NCBI GenBank assembly: GCA_036480335.1
Contig: JAZGGH010000031.1
Location: 1-26,684 of the forward strand
Reading direction: 5' to 3'
DNA: 26,684 bases
Origin: JAZGER01 sp036480335
Lineage (GTDB): Bacteria; Pseudomonadota; Gammaproteobacteria; DSM-19610
In this document: positions 23,430 through 26,684 of the stretch, piece by piece
Layout: each line of letters opens with the position of its first letter
Numbering within the stretch: the stretch's first letter is position 1
Notes under the pieces: model-generated
Database searches by the model: none
What the model was told of the DNA's origin: nothing
What the model saw: only the letters and a program-made list of their open reading frames with translations
Translations under genes and position numbers: made by a program

Positions 23430-24707
23430 TCATTGTAAAAACACTGAAATCATCTCCATTGTTCTTGTGGTCGCTCCACGGTGCTGGAGCAGGAGAGTAT
23501 ATCCGGCATCTCCCATTGCTATACGTTGTTCATTATTCTCAATTAATTGCAAAACCGCATCGGCTAACTCATCGTGGGTTGCCACCAGCGCACATGCCTC
23601 TACCTGCTGCAGAAGAGCATAGATATCCTGGAAATTCCAGATTGCATCCCCGGAAATAACCGGTTTCCTGACAACGGTAGCCTCGAGAGGATTATGCCCG
23701 CCATGAGGCACCAGACTGCCGCCGATAAAGGCCACATCTGCTTCTGCATAGAGCGGCATTAACTGCCCAAGTTGATCACCCAGCAGGACCTGGCTGTCTG
23801 GCACGCATTCAGGCAACTGATTTGGCAATTGGCTTGCCCGTGCCGCACTGAATCCATAACGCTGACACAGCGACTGGATTTTCTGCCATCTCTGTGGATG
23901 CCTGGGCATTAACACAAGCAGAGCCTGTGGGTATTTCTGCAATATCCGCTGATGTACCTGCAACACGATCTCTTCTTCACCCGCATGCGTACTGCCTGCA
24001 ATCCAGACGGGGGAACGGCAGGATAGCGCTTGCCGATAAGGTCGACTGTTCGATGCAGATAAATCAAGCTGCAAATCAAATTTCAGATTCCCTGTCACAT
24101 GCACTTTATCTGCTTTCATGCCGAGTGACAGAAAGCGATTTTTATCCGGGTCGCTTTTGGCAGTTATCAATGTGACCGCTGACAAAACCTGATGCGTGAA
24201 TCCACGAAAGTAATGATACTGTCGCAGGGAACGCTCGGATAAGCGTGCATTCAATAGACAAATCGGGATTTTCTGTTGCTCGCATTGCCTAAAAACAGTG
24301 GGCCAGATTTCAGTTTCAACTACCAACAGCAGTCGTGGCTGTAACTGTGCAAGAAAACGCCTGACCAGAAAACCTGCATCGTAAGGAAAATAGCTCAGCG
24401 AGATGGTGTCTGAAAACAGGCTATGCAGCATTTCCCTGCCCGTTGGTGTTGATGTGGTGACATGAACAGACGTATCAGGATAATCTTGCAAAAGTTGCTG
24501 TATCAAGGGTTGAATGGCGCGTACTTCTCCCACTGAAACCGCATGAATCCAGACAGGTTGCTGCGAAATCCCGACAGGTATAGAACCCAGGCGCTCAGCA
24601 ATGCCAGCACGGTAACGACTATCCAGAAAACCACGCCAGAAGACTTTTAATAATGCAAATGGAAGCAGCAAGATCACAAGAATGGAATACAGATAATACA
24701 CAGCCAC
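23430..24707 (-). CDS. waaA: 3-deoxy-D-manno-octulosonic acid (Kdo) transferase
   Basis: WaaA adds Kdo from CMP-Kdo to lipid IVA at the inner membrane, an essential lipopolysaccharide step. The 425 residues match the usual length. An N-terminal membrane anchor (about 2-22, YYLYSILVILLLPFALLKVF) is followed by WIHAVSVGEVRA, VTTSTPTGREM, the VVETEIWP motif holding the acidic catalytic region, and a second GT-B half with FIGGSLVPHGGHNPLEA. The start appears to be GTG 24707 (the next in-frame GTG is at 24701); no ATG is better placed and the ribosome-binding site is weak. It diverges from the LpxL-type gene across 64 bases (24708-24771), so two lipid A genes share one control region. GH16 lies downstream after 99 featureless bases. 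Confidence 0.95.
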   Translation of the reverse strand: MAVYYLYSILVILLLPFALLKVFWRGFLDSRYRAGIAERLGSIPVGISQQPVWIHAVSVGEVRAIQPLIQQLLQDYPDTSVHVTTSTPTGREMLHSLFSDTISLSYFPYDAGFLVRRFLAQLQPRLLLVVETEIWPTVFRQCEQQKIPICLLNARLSERSLRQYHYFRGFTHQVLSAVTLITAKSDPDKNRFLSLGMKADKVHVTGNLKFDLQLDLSASNSRPYRQALSCRSPVWIAGSTHAGEEEIVLQVHQRILQKYPQALLVLMPRHPQRWQKIQSLCQRYGFSAARASQLPNQLPECVPDSQVLLGDQLGQLMPLYAEADVAFIGGSLVPHGGHNPLEATVVRKPVISGDAIWNFQDIYALLQQVEACALVATHDELADAVLQLIENNEQRIAMGDAGYTLLLQHRGATTRTMEMISVFLQ

Positions 24708-24771
24708 TGTCCGACAAATAGAGATAATCAGGAAATACTAACCCGAACGTTGCTTTTGTTACAATGCGAAC

Positions 24772-25704
24772 ATGCAGCCGAACAAATTCACATTCAGGTA
24801 TCTGGCGCCCAGCTTCTGGATCACCTGGATCCTGCTGGCTGTGATGCGCACAATTATTCTGCTACCTTATTCGCTACAAATGTCGATGGGGGCGTGGCTC
24901 GGCCAACTGCTACACATTCTGGCTAGCGAGAGAAGAAAAATTGCCGCGACAAACATTGCACTCTGCTTCCCCCGACTGACTCAAATAGAACAAAAAAACC
25001 TGCTGCATGCCCATTTTATTTCACTCGGACAGGGCCTGGTGGAAACCGCCCTGTGCTGGTGGGGGCGGCAACAACAATTGGCACCGCTAACAAAAATTAC
25101 CGGCAAGGCATATCTTGATAGTGCACTCAACCAGGGCAAGGGTGTTATTTTACTGAGCGCACATTTCACCACTCTGGAAATAGGTGGCCGCCTGCTGGCA
25201 GAACACTGTCCTTTTCAGGTACTTTACCGACCGCACAAAAATGCCCTGTTTGAATGGGTGATGCATAACGCCAGAAAACGGCGTTTCAATAAAGCGATTC
25301 CTCGAAAAAACACCCGTGCCCTGATTCGCAGCCTGAAACAGGGCAACGCCATCTGGTATGCACCCGATCAGAATTACAGCGGTGTTAACAGTCTGTTTGC
25401 GCCGTTTTTCGATATTCCGGCAGCAACAACCAGTGCCACCTCAAGACTGGCAGCGATTAGCGGCGCCTGTGTTATCCCCTTTTTCCAGATGCGCCTGCCT
25501 GACAACCAGGGTTACCTGTTAACCCTTTGCCCACCACTGGAAAACTTTCCATCCGGCAAATTGCTTGAAGACACAACACGCATCAATCAGCTCATTACAC
25601 AGGTTGTCAGAGAACAGCCCGAGCAATATCTATGGGTACACCGACGTTTCAAGAATCGGCCTGATAATAAAACCAGCCATTATTCTAGAAAACATAATAC
25701 CTGA
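24772..25704 (+). CDS. LpxL/HtrB-type lipid A late acyltransferase
   Basis: A lysophospholipid acyltransferase-family protein of 310 residues that should add a secondary acyl chain to Kdo-lipid A at the inner membrane. Seen: an N-terminal membrane segment (about 14-35), NIALCFP (61-67), the catalytic SAHFTTLEIGG with the H-x4-E dyad (His about 130, Glu about 135), YRPHKN (about 154-159), and a late PEQYLWVHRRFKNRP that is typical of this family. Its divergence from waaA supports a lipid A role. Whether it is LpxL or LpxM by specificity cannot be told. The C-terminus is slightly longer and basic. Confidence 0.9.
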   Translation: MQPNKFTFRYLAPSFWITWILLAVMRTIILLPYSLQMSMGAWLGQLLHILASERRKIAATNIALCFPRLTQIEQKNLLHAHFISLGQGLVETALCWWGRQQQLAPLTKITGKAYLDSALNQGKGVILLSAHFTTLEIGGRLLAEHCPFQVLYRPHKNALFEWVMHNARKRRFNKAIPRKNTRALIRSLKQGNAIWYAPDQNYSGVNSLFAPFFDIPAATTSATSRLAAISGACVIPFFQMRLPDNQGYLLTLCPPLENFPSGKLLEDTTRINQLITQVVREQPEQYLWVHRRFKNRPDNKTSHYSRKHNT

Positions 25705-25908
25705 TGAGCATCAACATTTGCGTCTTTGCGAACACTCTTATATTGACCCCAGATGAAGGCAGCCACATCATGATCGCAAAAATTCATCCAACGCAAAAAT
25801 CGGGCGAAAAGACAAATTAATAGAGATGCCCCTTAAAGACTTTCTCTAAAAAGTCGCTACCTATAAGAATCAATCACGACTAAAACCACAATACCTAAAG
25901 GATCTGCA
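25705..25908. other. 204-base intergenic region
   Basis: It contains repeat copy B (separate entry), a small 6-bp hairpin (GACTTT at 25838-25843 with AAAGTC at 25850-25855) and TATAAG at 25862-25867, 41 bases before the next ATG, which may be a -10 box. No gene seen. Confidence 0.5.
25768..25832 (-). repeat. intergenic repeat, copy B (partial)
   Basis: This 65-base stretch is an inverted copy of one half of the element at 18637-18700, sharing the outer end (ATTAATAGAGATGCCC) and a 30-base block at 25784-25813 with one mismatch. The other half is degenerate or lost: upstream only CAGATGAA (25750-25757) and TTTGCGTCT remind one of copy A. Confidence 0.75.
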
Positions 25909-26547
25909 ATGAAAGCCTTGAACTCGGCAAAACAACTCCTGACGATGCTTATTTTATCAAGCATTTTTTCTGTTGCCAGTGCCGCTTCACTGACAGAAAA
26001 ACCCGACATACGCATTTTTTTCGGGGCAGGTGTTACCGGTGGTGGTGAAAAACTGGCAACGGTCGAGCTTGAATATGACTCAGGTGGTTCTTCCAACGAA
26101 GACATTACCTCAGGTGGCCGTATCACTTTGACCGGCGGACTCATCATACCCACACCTGATCCGAGTTTTGATCTCCAGGTCAGCTTTGGTTGGCACACAC
26201 ATGCTATTTTTACCAGCGACGACAATATTGATTTTTCTCGCTGGCCAGTAGAAGGACTTGTCTTTTACAAACACAGAAACTACCGTTTTGGCAGTGGCAT
26301 TACCTACCATATCAATCCGGAACTTGATCTTCAGGATATCAATCAGCCGGTTTATAAATTCAAAAACGCGCCGGGTTGGGTTTTCGAAGCAGGCTACAGC
26401 CTGAATGGCTGGCAGAATAGTGGCTTCGCACTAGGTGCCAGATTCGTCCTAATTGACTACGAACTGGAAAGTGTGGACAACTTTGATGTCGTAAGTGAAG
26501 AGCTGGATGGCAATCATTTTGGTATTCATGCTAACTGGATGTTCTAG
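25909..26547 (+). CDS. exported, probably outer-membrane beta-barrel protein of unknown function
   Basis: A 212-residue protein with a signal peptide (basic start, LLTMLILSSIFSVASA, cleavage near 25). The rest alternates short amphipathic strands with Gly/Asp turns, for example RIFFGAGVTG, RITLTGGLII, FDLQVSFGWHTHAIF, YRFGSGITYHI, WVFEAGYSL and GFALGARFVLIDYEL. It ends HFGIHANWMF, and a terminal Phe in a final strand is the signal recognised by the BAM complex. An eight- or ten-stranded barrel is likely. I do not recognise a named family. Start ATG 25909 has AAAGGA seven bases upstream. It seems monocistronic, with a repeat on each side. Confidence 0.8.
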   Translation: MKALNSAKQLLTMLILSSIFSVASAASLTEKPDIRIFFGAGVTGGGEKLATVELEYDSGGSSNEDITSGGRITLTGGLIIPTPDPSFDLQVSFGWHTHAIFTSDDNIDFSRWPVEGLVFYKHRNYRFGSGITYHINPELDLQDINQPVYKFKNAPGWVFEAGYSLNGWQNSGFALGARFVLIDYELESVDNFDVVSEELDGNHFGIHANWMF

Positions 26548-26549
26548 CA

Positions 26550-26684
26550 GGTGTTGAAAAAGTCTCAGGCGAGCGCAAGACAAGGCAAAAATTGGCGAAA
26601 AAGCGCAGTGTACACGCAGTACATGAGCATTTTGAGCCGATTTTTAACGCAGGATTGTGCCGCATAAGGGTTTTTTCAACAGCC
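26550..26684. repeat. palindromic intergenic repeat, copy C, reaching the window end
   Basis: Terminal inverted repeats TGTTGAAAAA (26552-26561) and TTTTTCAACA (26672-26681) enclose two halves that are imperfectly complementary over nearly the whole length; the centre holds GTGTACAC (26608-26615). It begins right after the stop of the outer-membrane protein gene and, when transcribed, would fold into a long hairpin ending in Ts, so it may also terminate that gene. It may continue past the window. Confidence 0.78.

Overview
The window reads as chromosome of a gammaproteobacterium of moderate GC. Support comes from lipid A/Kdo genes (waaA, an LpxL-type acyltransferase), TolC, Mpl peptidoglycan recycling, UbiX, and the thiC / methyltransferase / rhodanese / tolC order. 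The pyrophosphate genes (PPi-type phosphofructokinase, a K+-independent-type H+-pumping pyrophosphatase, soluble pyrophosphatase) resemble sets known from methanotrophs and sulfur-oxidising chemoautotrophs. That lifestyle is an inference; no carbon-fixation, methane or sulfur gene is present here.

Layout. 1-3.4 kb: a large secreted ELWxxDGT-repeat protein, broken by a one-base frameshift near 1003, with two DUF11-like modules at its C-terminus. 3.4-7.6 kb (minus strand): a tight operon adk, a membrane protein, mpl, ubiX and a LON-domain gene, with a promoter candidate before adk. 7.9-12.5 kb (plus): pfp, hppA, ppa and a YfcE-type phosphoesterase, with hairpin terminators after pfp and hppA. 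12.6-15.1 kb: molybdopterin genes moaD-moaE facing moaC, and moaC overlapping an M18 aminopeptidase gene. 15.2-16.6 kb: an unusual membrane-anchored receiver-domain protein. 16.6-18.6 kb (minus): thiC behind a TPP riboswitch. 18.9-21.8 kb (plus): methyltransferase, rhodanese, tolC, hemerythrin. 21.8-24.7 kb (minus): a GH16 lipoprotein and waaA. 24.8-26.5 kb (plus): an LpxL-type acyltransferase and a small outer-membrane-like protein. A palindromic repeat closes the window.

Most interesting points: (i) a GH16 enzyme whose catalytic domain is split just before the active-site strand by a DNRLRE/CBM96-like domain that appears circularly permuted; (ii) adenylate kinase with a histone H1-like Lys/Ala tail of about 105 residues and a Pro in place of the usual Asp33; (iii) a response regulator tethered to the membrane with a probable periplasmic C-terminal domain; (iv) three related palindromic intergenic repeats (18637-18775, 25768-25832, 26550-26684), one of which abuts the thiC promoter; (v) the fresh-looking frameshift in the ELWxxDGT gene.

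The PPi genes fit together: Pfp makes or uses PPi in glycolysis/gluconeogenesis, HppA stores PPi energy as a proton gradient, Ppa removes PPi, and the divergent adk balances adenylates. No transposase, tRNA, rRNA or CRISPR array was seen.
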